From assembly GCF_000972845.2 (NCBI RefSeq), contig NC_040028.1, positions 12,222,038 to 12,286,037 on the forward strand: a DNA stretch of 64,000 bases, in the 5' to 3' direction. The translations under genes and the position numbers were made by a program. The stretch comes from Larimichthys crocea (lineage: Eukaryota > Chordata > Actinopteri > Sciaenidae). A model generated the notes under the pieces. The model searched no databases. It was not told the origin of the DNA and worked only from the letters and a program-made list of their open reading frames with translations. Positions 10,683-21,965 of this stretch are shown here, piece after piece. Position 1 is the stretch's first letter; each line of letters starts with the position of its first letter.

Positions 10683-10750
10683 ATTAAGTTGGTTGGCATC
10701 TGCAACCTCATCGCTACTTGCCATTAAATCTTACACACTGGACTTTTAAC
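10683..10750 (+). repeat. Dispersed repeat family B, terminal fragment
   Basis: Shares 'atctgcaacctca', a short variable part and 'cttacacactggact' with 16187-16245, the end of the longer copy. Only this end is present here. Confidence 0.6.
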
Positions 10751-12985
10751 AAGAAATGTACTGCAGGTCTCTTCACTCTCCTCTATAATAAAGTGGGTAA
10801 AGAATACAGTGGAGTTTGGGGTTATATCTCCTTGACAATAATAGTATCTTTTTTATGGTCTTGGACATCTTATGATATGGTCATCAGGTACTGCTGTTGG
10901 CATGCAAGGAGACGTCCACATTACAGTTTGCCTTGCTGTACACATGGAGAGACGTATATATAGATCTATGAGACAAATGGCTCTGCCTCTGCTCGTGTGT
11001 CACAGCTGCTCAAATGTCAGTCTGTGGCACCTCAGGACAGAAAATTGCAAAATGAAAATGTCATCTCCATAATAAATGGTTGATATTTTATGATGCATGG
11101 AGTTGCTGCCCACTCTCTAAGCAAATACTGCATCACCCCAGATTACAGTGTTTTACTGTAAATCAACAGAGCTGAATTACTATGAATGCATTTGGATTTG
11201 AGAATGAGCAAGTCATCAGTCACAATCCACATTTAGGGTTGCACTCCTAACATTTCTGGACTGACAATGGACGGTTAAAAAAGCATTAGAAGCGATGTAT
11301 CAAAACCAAATAGTAAAGAATCTGAAGCCAAGGGAAGCGTCCAATCATAGTCTTGATAAAGTATTGATGAATCATGTTTGAGTGGAACAAGAACAAAAGA
11401 GACACAACACATGGCCATTTCTGAACCCATCAGCTATTGTCTGACTAAGATTTAACTCTTTATTGGCATTTTTTGTTGTTTGTTAATTATCAACTATTCA
11501 CATGCAGATGTTTCCCTGAAATGTGTCTTTTTCATTAATCTTGCATTCCAAGTTGCAAATCAGACTGTAAACAAAGACTGTGGCATGCAAGACGTAGTCT
11601 GGGCCGTATATCCCTGATCTGGATCTACACCGGCTACACCGGAAACCCCCAAAATTTGGCCACTACTCCCAAGTGGCTAAATCATCAGACAACAGCAACT
11701 GGAAATTGGAGATATTGTGACTGTAATGCTCAGGTGCAGAAATTATTTTGGCCAGATGGTGTATATTAGACTGGAGTGGCTGCCACAGTCATGTGGGAGT
11801 GCTGATGGTCTTTGCAGCCTATGACGATTGTCCCTTTTACTGCTAAAGAGTGAAGATTGCATTAAGTACAAGGGCAAGAGCCCTTTAAGTCTCCATCTAA
11901 TGGATATGATGAGTACAAGAAAGATGACTCAAATCTATTTGCATTTTATTCCGTTAACTATCGTTCAACCAGCTGTAAAACCAAGGCTTAACATAAATTT
12001 AATGATGCTGCTTTGGGGCTCCAGAGGCTACAATAAATCCTCTTCAAAGTGTTGAGTGTTTACTGCACACACCTGTTTACACTCCTGCACTTCTTCAAGC
12101 ACATGTGGACTGACATTTCTTTCATTAATGGACCGAATAAGACATCAAGAAACCTTCTTAAGGTGAAAAGACTATTCGACTGGAGCCCAGATTACCTCTC
12201 CTGAGTGAAATGAAGCATTTGCGTGGCAGCCACGATAAGAACTGTTTAAATCCTCTAAATGTTAAGGAAAGGCGCTTTGGCGCTTCCTCTCTTATCTCCT
12301 TTTCAGATTATACACTGGACCATTTTTTTATAAAAGGAAAGGAGGTGATGGTGTCCCACATTGCCTTGTGGCAGCAAAGAAAAGCAACGCACCATTTGGC
12401 CACAACCAGACATCATAAAAAACCCATCAACTGATAAAAAAACAAAGAGTGAGAGAGAGCATGTGAATATGGACAGAAGCAATGACGTGATATAAAAACT
12501 TTGATCGTGATTTGACTACATAATTGCGTCCGGTAAACTTTGTACATTCTGCTTGGCTTGTTGTATCTTCGTTAATCCTGTTTTCCTCATGCTCCCACAA
12601 TCCAGTCCACGTCTGACCTATCCTGCACCAGAACCCAGTCCAGCACCATCCACCAGCCCTGCACCAGTTTGTGTCTCCATCCCTCAAGCCCACATGCAGC
12701 CTCACAGGCTCCTGACTATCATCCTGTCACTCTTCCATTCACACTGGTATTCTTCCTCTCACTGTTTGACCCATCTAATATCTGCTGGTCTGTTATGTCT
12801 GTCAGCTGATGTGCTGTTCATGTGTTGATGGGAAGTGTTGCACTTGAGGCATGTATCTTATAAATTCTTAATGTCCTGTTAAATAACAGTTTATTTACAG
12901 CAGATGGACTGATTCTGGTCTACTGTTGGTGTTTGAAGCAACTGGTAACCTCTGGGACTGTTAACCCTTTAATCCTAACCTTGGC
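10751..12985. other. Gene-free stretch with one CNE-like block
   Basis: Nothing coding is recognised. The part at 12195-12320 is more structured than its neighbours: it has GATA-type sites on both strands (cgataaga at 12232, cttatctcc at 12291) around an imperfect dyad (ggaaaggcgc...gcgcttcctc). It could be a conserved non-coding element, which needs alignment to prove. 12540-12720 is C/A-rich (Pro/Ala/Ser-coding by composition). Confidence 0.3.
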
Positions 12986-13350
12986 CACAGAACGAGTCAG
13001 TCTCCATAAGCCCCCATGTTAAAATGTTAAATTTATAGAACTTTATAGAGTTCAAATTATATTAAGGCTTAAAGTTATGAAGAATTGCCAGAGTGGCAGC
13101 TTTGATTGACAGGTAGGTGCTGTCACAGGTGGCTTGTTTGAGCAACAAAGCGTTATTTGGCTCATCTTGGCCTCAGGTCCATTGATGATCCACGTCTTTG
13201 CCCATTTTTAGATTAGCTGGGAGGTGGAAGAGGCAGGACTTCCAGCATGGAAGTCACAGATTTTGAGCTTCGAAACAGCTCTTTAGAAACCTGTTGGTGA
13301 TGTCACACATACTCTGTCCATCCTTTATACTGTCAGTGGTCTGAAGGTGC
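12986..13350 (+). repeat. Dispersed repeat family A, copy 1
   Basis: Runs from 'gtcagtctccataag' through 'attatattaaggcttaaag', 'tttgattgacaggtaggtgc', 'ggcttgtttgagcaac' and 'gatccacgtctttgcccat' to 'tccatcctttatactgtcag'. The same ordered blocks recur at about eight other places in this window on both strands. It has no open frame and no obvious terminal inverted repeats. The family is common in percomorph genomes to my knowledge, but I cannot name its class. Confidence 0.82.
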
Positions 13351-15419
13351 TCATTATAACAAACACTTCATTTCACGTCTGTGACTGTGGACAACATTCC
13401 TCTTCAATTTCAATCGGACACGGCCAATGAAGTCATATTTTTCACTGGGTTGTCCATGTTTATATATCCTACATGAAACAAAAGTGTGTGACTTATCTAA
13501 GATGCGCCTTTTCAGTCCATCTTCTGAACTGAATTTTCATGTCATAACCATGTCAATACCATCAATAAGTGGCCTAGTTTAAGTGGATTCCTGAGTCTTT
13601 ATGGGTTTTCCTTCACATCTTACCTTGACCTCGTGATGTTTACCAATGAGGTTTAGAAAAAACCATAACTTAGGACGTAATTTATTGCACTACGACCGCA
13701 ACCCTGATCTTATACAGTTCATTAGCAAACTGTCCATCCATGTTAGCAGTAACCTTCCCCACGGACTAAAGATTACAACATCAAACTAGACCCCTGTTCA
13801 TCCAAGTCAAAGCACATAGATTTTTACATCAGCATCACAATTAAATCAAAATGTATCGACCAAAATTTAAATTCCTCCCTTGTGGGTATCGATGAACACA
13901 AGATTAAAGTGGAATTTATGCTAATTGTTGTTAATAAATCTGTATTAATTGATAATTACTCAGATGTCAAATCAATTTCCACTGGGTTTGCCAGAGCCTA
14001 CTGTCACCACTGCTGTTTTTTGAGTTTGAGGCTTTTTTTCAGCTTTGGAAAGCATCCAAACTGTGAGTAAAGAGAATCAGAAGGCAGAGACAGGCCGGTT
14101 CATCTCATCTCAGGGAGGGGAAGCGCTCGACCTTCACGTTTCTCCTCACACAGTCAGTCCATCGGTTGGTCTCTTCAATCCGTCCAACACTGAGGCCCAG
14201 AGCAAGCTATAGGTTTAAAAGTGGATTCCTGCTCTCCAGATGATGATTCCTGATGGTTTGGTCAGCCTCCTGTCAGTAAACAGTTTTCTAACAGACTTCA
14301 AACTGATTCAGGAATCCAGCAGAGGTTAATCAACACATCCCATCTGTTCTCAGAGCTGCCTACAGCGCCTCAGCCATTATAACATAGACTTCTTTTAGGT
14401 ATTTGTGTATGTGTAAATGTCCTCGAATTTAAATATTAACATGTGGCATTTCAAGTTATAACAATTATGGAATTGTGGAAAGGTCAGATCAATTATATGC
14501 ACAACAATGTTCCATCTGCTATGAGGAAGCAATCCAGCCTCTTCCGTAGACCAAGTACTGCCTGTATTGAAAGCACAGAATGATTCAGAATATCCAGAGG
14601 AAATATATGTGTGTAAAGTAAAAGTAATAGTTGCTGTATGAATAATCTCACCTCAATCTGTGTGGAACAGCTCATACAAAAGCGCAACGGCTCATTTGTC
14701 GTTGTTGGGGTGTCGAAGGTATCACCTGTGTGAGACTACAGATTGAACACATTCCTGCTGGTGTAGCTACAGGTTTTTAACTGAAATATTATTGTTTTTA
14801 TTTTGACATAAATCTGCCCTACATGAAATATACGTAAGCCTGTCAAAGTAAAACTCAGCTGAAGCATCATCTGGCACATCTCTGTGGGTGTTTAATGTGT
14901 CAACACCATCCAGAAAAAGCAGCAGTTTGATCACATTCACACACGCTACGTCTGATGTCTGCTGGACTGTTAAGTCTGTCTGCTCTGCTGATGTGCTTCA
15001 TGATCGGATGTGTTGCATGTTTTTGGAGATCCCTTATAAATTCATAATGTCCTTGAATTTTTGTCATGTTTACATTTTCTGTGGTTCCCTGCTTCATGCC
15101 TTGCTAATGCAGTTTGGTTCCGTACAAATAAATAAAATTAAATATTAATCAAATCATTTCCTAGTTAAAAATCTTAGTTCAAAGTTAAAGAAATTGAATT
15201 TATTGGATGCATGACAGCTCAGTCCCTTGAGGTCAGCATACAGGTTATGTTTGTGATTCCACCAGAAGCACCGCAACCGCTCTTTTCTCCAGAGAATACA
15301 CATTTGTTCTATTTTTGACGGACACGGCGATGAGCCACGTCAATCAGTACAGAGCAGATCGAGCAGGCCAGACACAGAAACTGCATTAAGAATCATTTTT
15401 CCATCTTTGCAGTGCCCAT
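13351..15419. other. Unassigned stretch
   Basis: No recognised element or gene; open frames up to 86 codons, all without domains. Confidence 0.3.
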
Positions 15420-15800
15420 CCCTCTCTCAACGTAGTGCAGAAATCCTTGTAAATGTCTATGTTATATCTCGCATTGATGCTGATACTGCAATTCCATCTT
15501 TTCTGGCATACCAAAAAAAAAATCACTTCACTGCCTCCAACTAATCCAGAACTCTGCAGTCAGGATAATAACATGCTCTAGGTCCACAAGCCATCTAACA
15601 ACCTTGCTAGTGCAACTTCACTGGCTACCAGTTATCTATACTGTAGAGTTCACTATAAAATCCTACTTCTGGCATACAAGTCCCGACACAACCACGCCCT
15701 ACAATGCCTGGTGGGGTCCAGGAGTAAGTGTTTTAGGGATTATTCAAGGCCAGGAATACATATGCCCTGTGTCCAGATTAGTCACGACCTGAAATAACTG
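15420..15800 (+). mobile_element. L2/CR1-type LINE C-terminal fragment
   Basis: From 15523 the frame reads LQLIQNSAVRIITCSRSTS, then HLTTLLVQLHWLPVIYTVEF, which is the strongly conserved region behind the RT core of L2/CR1-clade LINEs ('LQ.IQN.AAR..T...RDHIT..L..LHWLPV..R..FK'). Just upstream VISRIDADTA corresponds to 'V.SR.DYCN'. The frame is open to 15789 but the homology ends near 15700. It differs clearly from the LINE at 55-57 kb, so it is a second LINE family or an older branch. Confidence 0.85.
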
Positions 15801-15974
15801 AGGTTAAATAAAACGTATTACCCCTTCTTGCCACAAAAGATCCACCTGTGGTTCAGTGTACCTTCAGTAGTCCAGTAACTTCAAGTAGAGGGCAGTGAGC
15901 TCTAGTGTGGTAGCATGGCATAAATGGAATATAAACTTTTTTTCATTATGATAAGGCCTACCTAAAAAAAAAGT

Positions 15975-16245
15975 GGTGTTTTTGTAACCTTATAATGAGA
16001 CTTTTACGCCTTCAGATGCTGCAGGTCTTTCTTCACGGAGTCCGCCATGTTGAATCACCATGTTTCCACAGTAGACCAGGACGTACAAAGGAAATACTGG
16101 CCCTATACTGTATAGGACCTTTCAGGTTTTTCAGCCGATGTAGTTTCTCTTTCACATTTGTAATGGAGGGTGAGGCGAGCACTATTCAGTTGGTTATAAT
16201 CTGCAACCTCACCACTAGATGGCACTGAATCCTACACACTGGACT
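15975..16245 (+). repeat. Dispersed repeat family B, long copy
   Basis: Contains 'cggagtccgccatgttgaat', 'catgtttccacagtagacca' and the end block 'atctgcaacctcaccactag' to 'cctacacactggact'. The first block recurs at 38440 and the last at 10690. No coding capacity; probably a non-autonomous element common in percomorphs. Confidence 0.65.
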
Positions 16246-17504
16246 AACTTCCTCATCTTTGTCCTCAAACATCTGACCCTTTGAACACAATTATTGCATT
16301 CATTTTTCTATTTCTATCCAGATTCCACAAACTACAAATCTGTGTTCATCAGTGAGCTTTGGGGGGTGTTGGATGGTATGTGTTCTGAACTTTGGATAGG
16401 CTAGCTGTTTCTAGCTTCTAGGCTCACTTCCAATCTTTATGCTGAGCTGGGTTAACTGCTTCCAGACAGACGAGGAAGGTATTGACATCCTCATCTTATT
16501 ACTGGGAAAAAGCATAGTCCCCAAAATATTTAACTATTCCTTTAACATCAACCTGCCCAGGGACTGCAGGTGTAAACTGGCCTTTTGGCTGAGTCTGTCA
16601 CATTTACATCACATTGATGTTAACTGATGTGTGCTGTCCCTCATAAATATGCAATCAAGGTATGTCTTATCTAAAGGTTCTCTGTTAACAGGCCACAGTT
16701 GATCTTATTTTAAGTTGACTATTTTTTCTTCCTCAACCTGATAAACTTTTACAAAGCTTGCTGCAAACAATATTGTTTCATAATTGTTTCTGCATTTCAG
16801 AGTACGTCCATCCTTTTTTTGATTCAATGAATCAGCCTTTCCACTTCCTATTATTTGCAGACGGAGAACAGCGAGAGTGTTTGATGGCAGCAGAGGGATG
16901 GAGGTTTTCCCTCCTGAAAGCTGGAGCTGTTGTGGTGTTTCTGAGCAGAACTCAGTGCTGTTTAGACAGACCTGGTCTGTGCTCACCTCAGCACAACACA
17001 GGAACAAATGGACCATTAAGATAATGGAAACAGCAGACAGAACACATGTTCAAGCTGCTATTCTCCCAGCAGCACTCGGGGAGGTCATTACAGCTAAATG
17101 ACCCCTTCACTGTGTAAACTGATACAAACTTGGTCCAAACAGCCGAGCCAATCAAAGAGAGTCATGACTGACCTTAGCAGATGTAAGACGACCAGTTTGT
17201 CTCTTAAAGACGTCATTGAGACAGGTGTGCAGGAAACAACATCTGGAATACGTCCGATACCAAGGGAATGCTCCAGATGTGACAGCACAGAGTATCGACG
17301 AGATTCAAACTTAGAACTTTTTGTTGGTACTTTTGAATTCATTAGAGTTCATTAATGAAGCAAAGTGGTTGTGTTTATTAGACAGAACTGCACACCTGTC
17401 TCTTTTTACCCAGAAGCCATTGTGTTTTGGGGTCCTTTTGACTGCCCAGTTTTAGAGTTTGACTCAGAAATGAAGAAAGAACTTGGACAAAATATTAGAA
17501 GAAC
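16246..17504. other. Unassigned stretch
   Basis: Open frames of 74-103 codons overlap on both strands at 16700-17355 but none shows a domain, a signal peptide or repeat structure. Treated as chance. Confidence 0.3.
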
Positions 17505-18010
17505 ACATGTAGCAATAATGTAATAAGTGATTATGTTATTGACTGGTTATTACCTTAGTATTAAAAAATATATTATCTATTAATGTAATAATGCACAAAT
17601 AGGACTGTACTTTTTGGAAATAAAAGATTATTTTGCAGTTTTTGTGCAGTTTGCTCACCAAGAATATATAATACAATAATACTCTTTATTTAGACAATTG
17701 TTTATTTGCTAAGATGTGTAAATTCATAATTTCATGTATGGAGGAGTATTATTTCATTCATTACTGTGACAGGTATATGGTAGTTCACCTAGTGGAACGT
17801 GCTAGAATTCAGGAAGATTCAGAAATTGTCATGTGACGTGTGATTGCTCAGTGTTAGATGAAAAAGTCTAATGAGTCTAGTTATTACTAAGTTATTACAT
17901 TATTTGATGTTATTACATTATTGGCTTTATTACATTCAAAATGGCCAAAATTATTATGTTTTCGGCAGGTATTACATCATTAAATGTTATTACATTATCG
18001 GTTGACCACA
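17505..18010 (+). repeat. AT-rich repeat of TTATTACATTA motifs
   Basis: The words 'ttattacatta' and 'attattacattc' and their complements ('taatgtaataa', 'ataatgtaata') recur at about 17515, 17565, 17890, 17905, 17927, 17970 and 17985, on both strands. It is a degenerate inverted/direct repeat cluster. It could be the ends of an AT-rich non-autonomous transposon. Confidence 0.5.
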
Positions 18011-18559
18011 TGACTCAAAGTGATTGTTGGTGTTTTTGAACATGTGACAACATGTACATTAATCTGCTGCTGCTACATTGCCATTTAGCTCCAATACAGC
18101 CTCACAGTACTGCTATAGATATATTTTGTAATATATCATCTATGCCAGAATGAAAGGCTTGGGGGCAGGGTCATAGGCAGAGTTTATCAGCATTGACACT
18201 GGATGATGACAGCCATGACAGCCTTTGACAACAAAACATTTTCCCTGGGCGAGCTGGCCAGACAGACACTACTATTGACTGTGCATTTAGCTACGTTTGT
18301 GACTGACTGCAGAAGGAACGTTACAAGATTTGTTATTTTTTTCCAATATGGCACTGCAGTTTAACAATGCTTTAATAAATATGAACAGCTGTAATTTCTT
18401 ATGATTACTACTGATTGTTATTTATGAACAAAAACTAGTCAACAACTTTGCTAACAGCCAAACATCAAGCAAGGTCAACAACACAAGACAACACAGCCAG
18501 CTAATATTACTTCCTAGTTCAACAGTTTTGCAAAGGCAAATGGATCGTTTTGGAGACCA
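18011..18559. other. Unassigned stretch
   Basis: No gene or recognised repeat seen. Confidence 0.3.
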
Positions 18560-19365
18560 AGCTGGCTGAGAGAGCCTGTAGCGGACAACGCAGCTACGGG
18601 GCCCCAAGACCAAACAAATTCCAATCTTATCTTGACCTCCCCACACCTGCAGAGCCTTGGCCAAGGCTTCTGCTGGAATAACAACTCCCCCGGAAGATCA
18701 CTACAGCGAGACGCTCTTTGCCCGACTCCCCCATCTCCTGACACGTGTTGACTGTTCTGCCATGACCTGATCAAGGCTGTCTCCATAGCAACTGCCATGC
18801 CATCGCCATAACATCTGCGGACTGAGACTCCACGATTACGGACAGGGCGGGGCACGTCTCCAGGCTTACGCACACATGCACAGACTTACAGATATGCTTT
18901 CACTGCCCCACCCCCATCCCCCCGCCTTCACCGCGTATTCCCCCCAGCCTGACAAGGCGGGTCTGTGACCAGCGCCCTCTGGCTGCAGGACCGGATGGCT
19001 GCGTGTCTGTGCTGGGATTACTCTAACCCCCCATCCCCTATCCCCTGGTTGCTAGTGTTGTGTCTCATGTTGTAGAGTGTACTGTATATGTGCTATAACT
19101 GCTGAGGTGTTTTTGTCCTGCTCCCAGAATGTACTCCTGACAGGAGCACAGACTGCGGGTTGTTCTTTTTTTCTCCTCCCCTCTCCCCATGTTGTATCCC
19201 TTTTTTCTTCTTTCCTTTGGCTGCCATGCACTGTCCTGTCCTACCCCACTTGTCATATTACATGTATTATTTGTATGGACAGACTGGTTTGCAATTTCGT
19301 TGTACTGTACTTGTACTGTTACAATGACAAATAAAGCCCATATCATCATCATCATCATCATCAAC
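18560..19365 (+). mobile_element. GC-rich LINE-like 3' UTR with (ATC)n tail
   Basis: A sharp change to GC-rich sequence (C-rich around 18900-18960), ending in 'tttcgttgtactgtacttg', then 'aatgacaaataaagccc', and then a run of ATC triplets (19342-19362). A terminal 'TTTCGTTG...TACAATGACAATAAAG' plus short-repeat tail is characteristic of several fish and frog LINE 3' ends. No coding part is present and no target duplication could be fixed. Minus-strand frames of 80-119 codons here follow from the GC content. Confidence 0.6.
19342..19362 (+). repeat. (ATC)n tail
   Basis: Seven ATC units directly after the AATAAA of the LINE-like 3' end; likely its original tail. Confidence 0.9.
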
Positions 19366-20654
19366 AGCAAGAAGCTCTCGCCAGTGACCAAAAGCCAGTC
19401 CAAGCAATAGCTATTGTGACACCAAGTGCTACTCTCAGTGCCCGAAAACCTAGTGGTTGATTGCTCCTGGTGCTAGTGCCTAAAACAGCATCGAAGAGGG
19501 AATGGGATGAGTTCAAGGCGTGGTCCTTGTTGCTGAACCTAGTTATAAGACTTCATATCATCACCTTCCTAAAATAATTGTCATTGTCACAAAAAACACT
19601 CCCCACCCCCAACACAGTCCTACCTGGTGGAACCCCTCCAGTAACAATAAAGAGGTGCTCGTTCACCAGGGACTCTTTTAATTGCACACCTGGGATTTGG
19701 AGACAGAAGTGCACAGTTAAGTGTTTAGCATATGACATCACATTCATGACATTTGCATTTAGTGTTAACTCTAAAAATAACTTTACCACATTCATCAATG
19801 TAGTTTATGACACTTGACTGGCCTGAATAGTCGTTTGGAGCTCCGCTAATCACCTCATGTAATTATCTTTCTACAGACAATGCCAATCACACCATCCAGT
19901 ATCTGTACTGTCTTTGATCACGGATGTTAATATTCTTCTGTATCCCAGAATAACACCCAGTGGTTATACTGGTGGTGTCTTTATCTCTGGTTAGATATGC
20001 AGTATATCTGTATCATGTGTCAGAGCAGGAACCTGAAAGCTTTCCTGTTGGTTTTCCTGAGAAATCCCTTGTGTCACAGTCATGTCTCTTTGTCAAGATC
20101 AGTTGCACTTCTCTGACTTGAAAAAACTGACTGACAGTTCAATGATGATGATGATGGATTAAAAACAAGTGATGACACATCAATGAGTAACAACAAAAAT
20201 GATAGCACCGATCAGTTACTGAAGACTGATCAATGAGAATGATTACTTAAGATGGACTGATGGGTAAGCACGAGCTGAAAAGAGATCAGCAGCAACTGAT
20301 GACTGCTCAGCATTGAATGACAATGGATCAACAATGACTGATGATGGATCAGTGGAAATGCAGAGCTCTATTATCTAATGACAAATCAGTAAGCAGTGCA
20401 GCCAGGTTCAGGTAGCTGAATTCAGATCTGTAGTAATCTTGATTTTTAACATCACAGAGTATTTAAATCAAAAGCCAACACGTAAATAAATCACTCTCCA
20501 ATGAAAGTTTGATTTACACATTTATTGGATTTTTAATTTGGATTGGATCATGAGTGAAGATGGATATGCCCTTTTTTTCTTTTACAGATGGTTCTAAGGA
20601 TGTGTGGGTGGTTCCAAGTCACAGCTCTTCTGTTTATGTCCACCTCAACCTGAC
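19366..20654. other. Gene-free stretch
   Basis: No coding or transposon feature apart from the cryptically simple block listed at 20140-20375. Confidence 0.3.
20140..20375 (+). repeat. Cryptically simple GATCA/ACTGATGA-rich block
   Basis: Opens with (GAT)n at 20143-20155, then repeats words such as 'actgatga', 'gatcagt', 'atcaatga' and 'tggatca' many times without fixed spacing. Looks like a decayed tandem array or slippage-prone sequence. Confidence 0.55.
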
Positions 20655-21200
20655 AGCATAAATAATGGACAGTGTGACATCATCCACTGGTTTCTGAAGA
20701 GACGTTTTGGAGCTCCAAATGTGTGGCATGTTGGTAGTCCTACTTCTTTATTTAGAAATCGACAAACACGTGGATCATCGGTGGACCGAGGCGGAGTGCT
20801 CAAACAAGCCATCTGTAACGGCACCTACCTACCTGTCAATCAAAGCTGCCACACTGTTAATTCTGCATAACTTGAAGTCTTAATATAATGTGAACAGGTG
20901 AGTTGTATATAAATTCACCCTCAGTACAGTTGTCATGAACGGGGAAATTAGTTATAGAGAACAATTATAGAACAATATAGAGAAAAAAAAATTCGTACCA
21001 GGCTGTAAACATGTTTATTTCTGCTGTGAAGTTGGACATTTCAACATTGGGACTTATGGAGACTGACTCACTTCTGGAGCCAGCCTCAAGTGGACGATTG
21101 AGGAACTGCAGTTGTTGCTACTTCCGCATTGGCTTCACTTCACAGCTACAGAGGTTACCGCTTGAGAGCCATGCTGTCCTCCTAATCAAAGCTATTTGAC
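20655..21200 (-). repeat. Family A repeat, copy 2
   Basis: Minus-strand copy, long version. It includes the 'tccatta..tat' end near 20660, the 'cacctacctgtcaatcaaag' block, the 'ctgtaaacatgtttatttct' block and the far end near 21200 ('atagtcaaatagctttgatt' on the minus strand). A 60-codon frame inside (MFISAVKLDISTLGLMETDS...) recurs in the other copies and is a repeat by-product. Confidence 0.8.
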
Positions 21201-21474
21201 TATGACCAGCTTGTGTCTTATTATTGTGTCTAGCCTCCCTCTATGTTCATATTTTCATATGGTTTCAATAATATTTACTGTCAATACAGGAAACTTTTAA
21301 CAGAGTGCACTATAGTAAACAGCTAGCTCTTTTACCATTGATAAAAGTAGTCCCAGGCCTTTAAATTTAAGGCCTTTATTTCAGATAAGAGAAAACAGAA
21401 ACCTCAGAATAAAATAAATAAAACAAAGCCTGATAACCCCTTTTCCACTTAAATTAAAGAGGCCCCAGCCTAAA

Positions 21475-21955
21475 GAATTGAAGGCCTACACTTCCAAGTA
21501 AAGAAGTCAACATCTTGTTTGATTTTTTCACACATCTCATCTTTTTGTTTTCCCTCAAATAATGTCTCAGCATTTAAGCACTCCTCCACAACTGTCCCAT
21601 CACTAAATGTTTTTTTACGTTGCACCAAAATCCACGATACCTTTAGTGAACATTTGTTTGCACGTTGCTGGGCTGTAAATGTATGTGTGATGAGTCAGTA
21701 GATCTGTCATACTGGGCTTGAAGTTCGGTTATTTTGCGTACCTTCATTTCGGACTTCAGGGGAAGACTTTCAAAAGAGCTGTGCTTTTTGTAGTGGCGCT
21801 TCATGTTGCCACTTTTAAATAATGCAATGTTTTCTGAGCATATGAAGCACACTGGTTTTGAACTGCCTGCCAGAAGAATGGACATAAATTTCTCCGTCCA
21901 TTCATCTTTAATACAACAGTTTTCCTTCTTTTCGAGCAAGCCATGTTGTCATCAC
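21475..21955 (-). pseudogene. hAT transposase relic, GTF2IRD2/ZBED-like N-terminus
   Basis: On the minus strand the sequence starts with MACSKRRKTVV near 21943, then EWTEKFMSILLAGSSKPVCF with ICSENIALFKSGNMKRHYKK (a BED-type finger: C-x2-C and H-x3-H), then KSEMKVRKITELQAQYDRST. After a frameshift near 21700 it continues FTAQQRANKCSLKVSWILV, KTFSDGTVVEECLNAETLFE, GKQKDEMCEKIKQDVDFFTW and then a stop. This is the conserved first 150 or so residues of hAT transposases related to GTF2IRD2 and ZBED-type proteins, where the finger binds DNA. The DDE/RNase H core and dimerisation domain are absent. At least two frameshifts and a stop: a dead fragment. Confidence 0.85.
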
Positions 21956-21965
21956 TGTCTCTTCT

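Noticed and set aside
18422..18873. Long minus-strand frames in the GC-rich segment
   Set aside because: GC-rich sequence lowers stop frequency; the region is better explained as a LINE-like 3' UTR.
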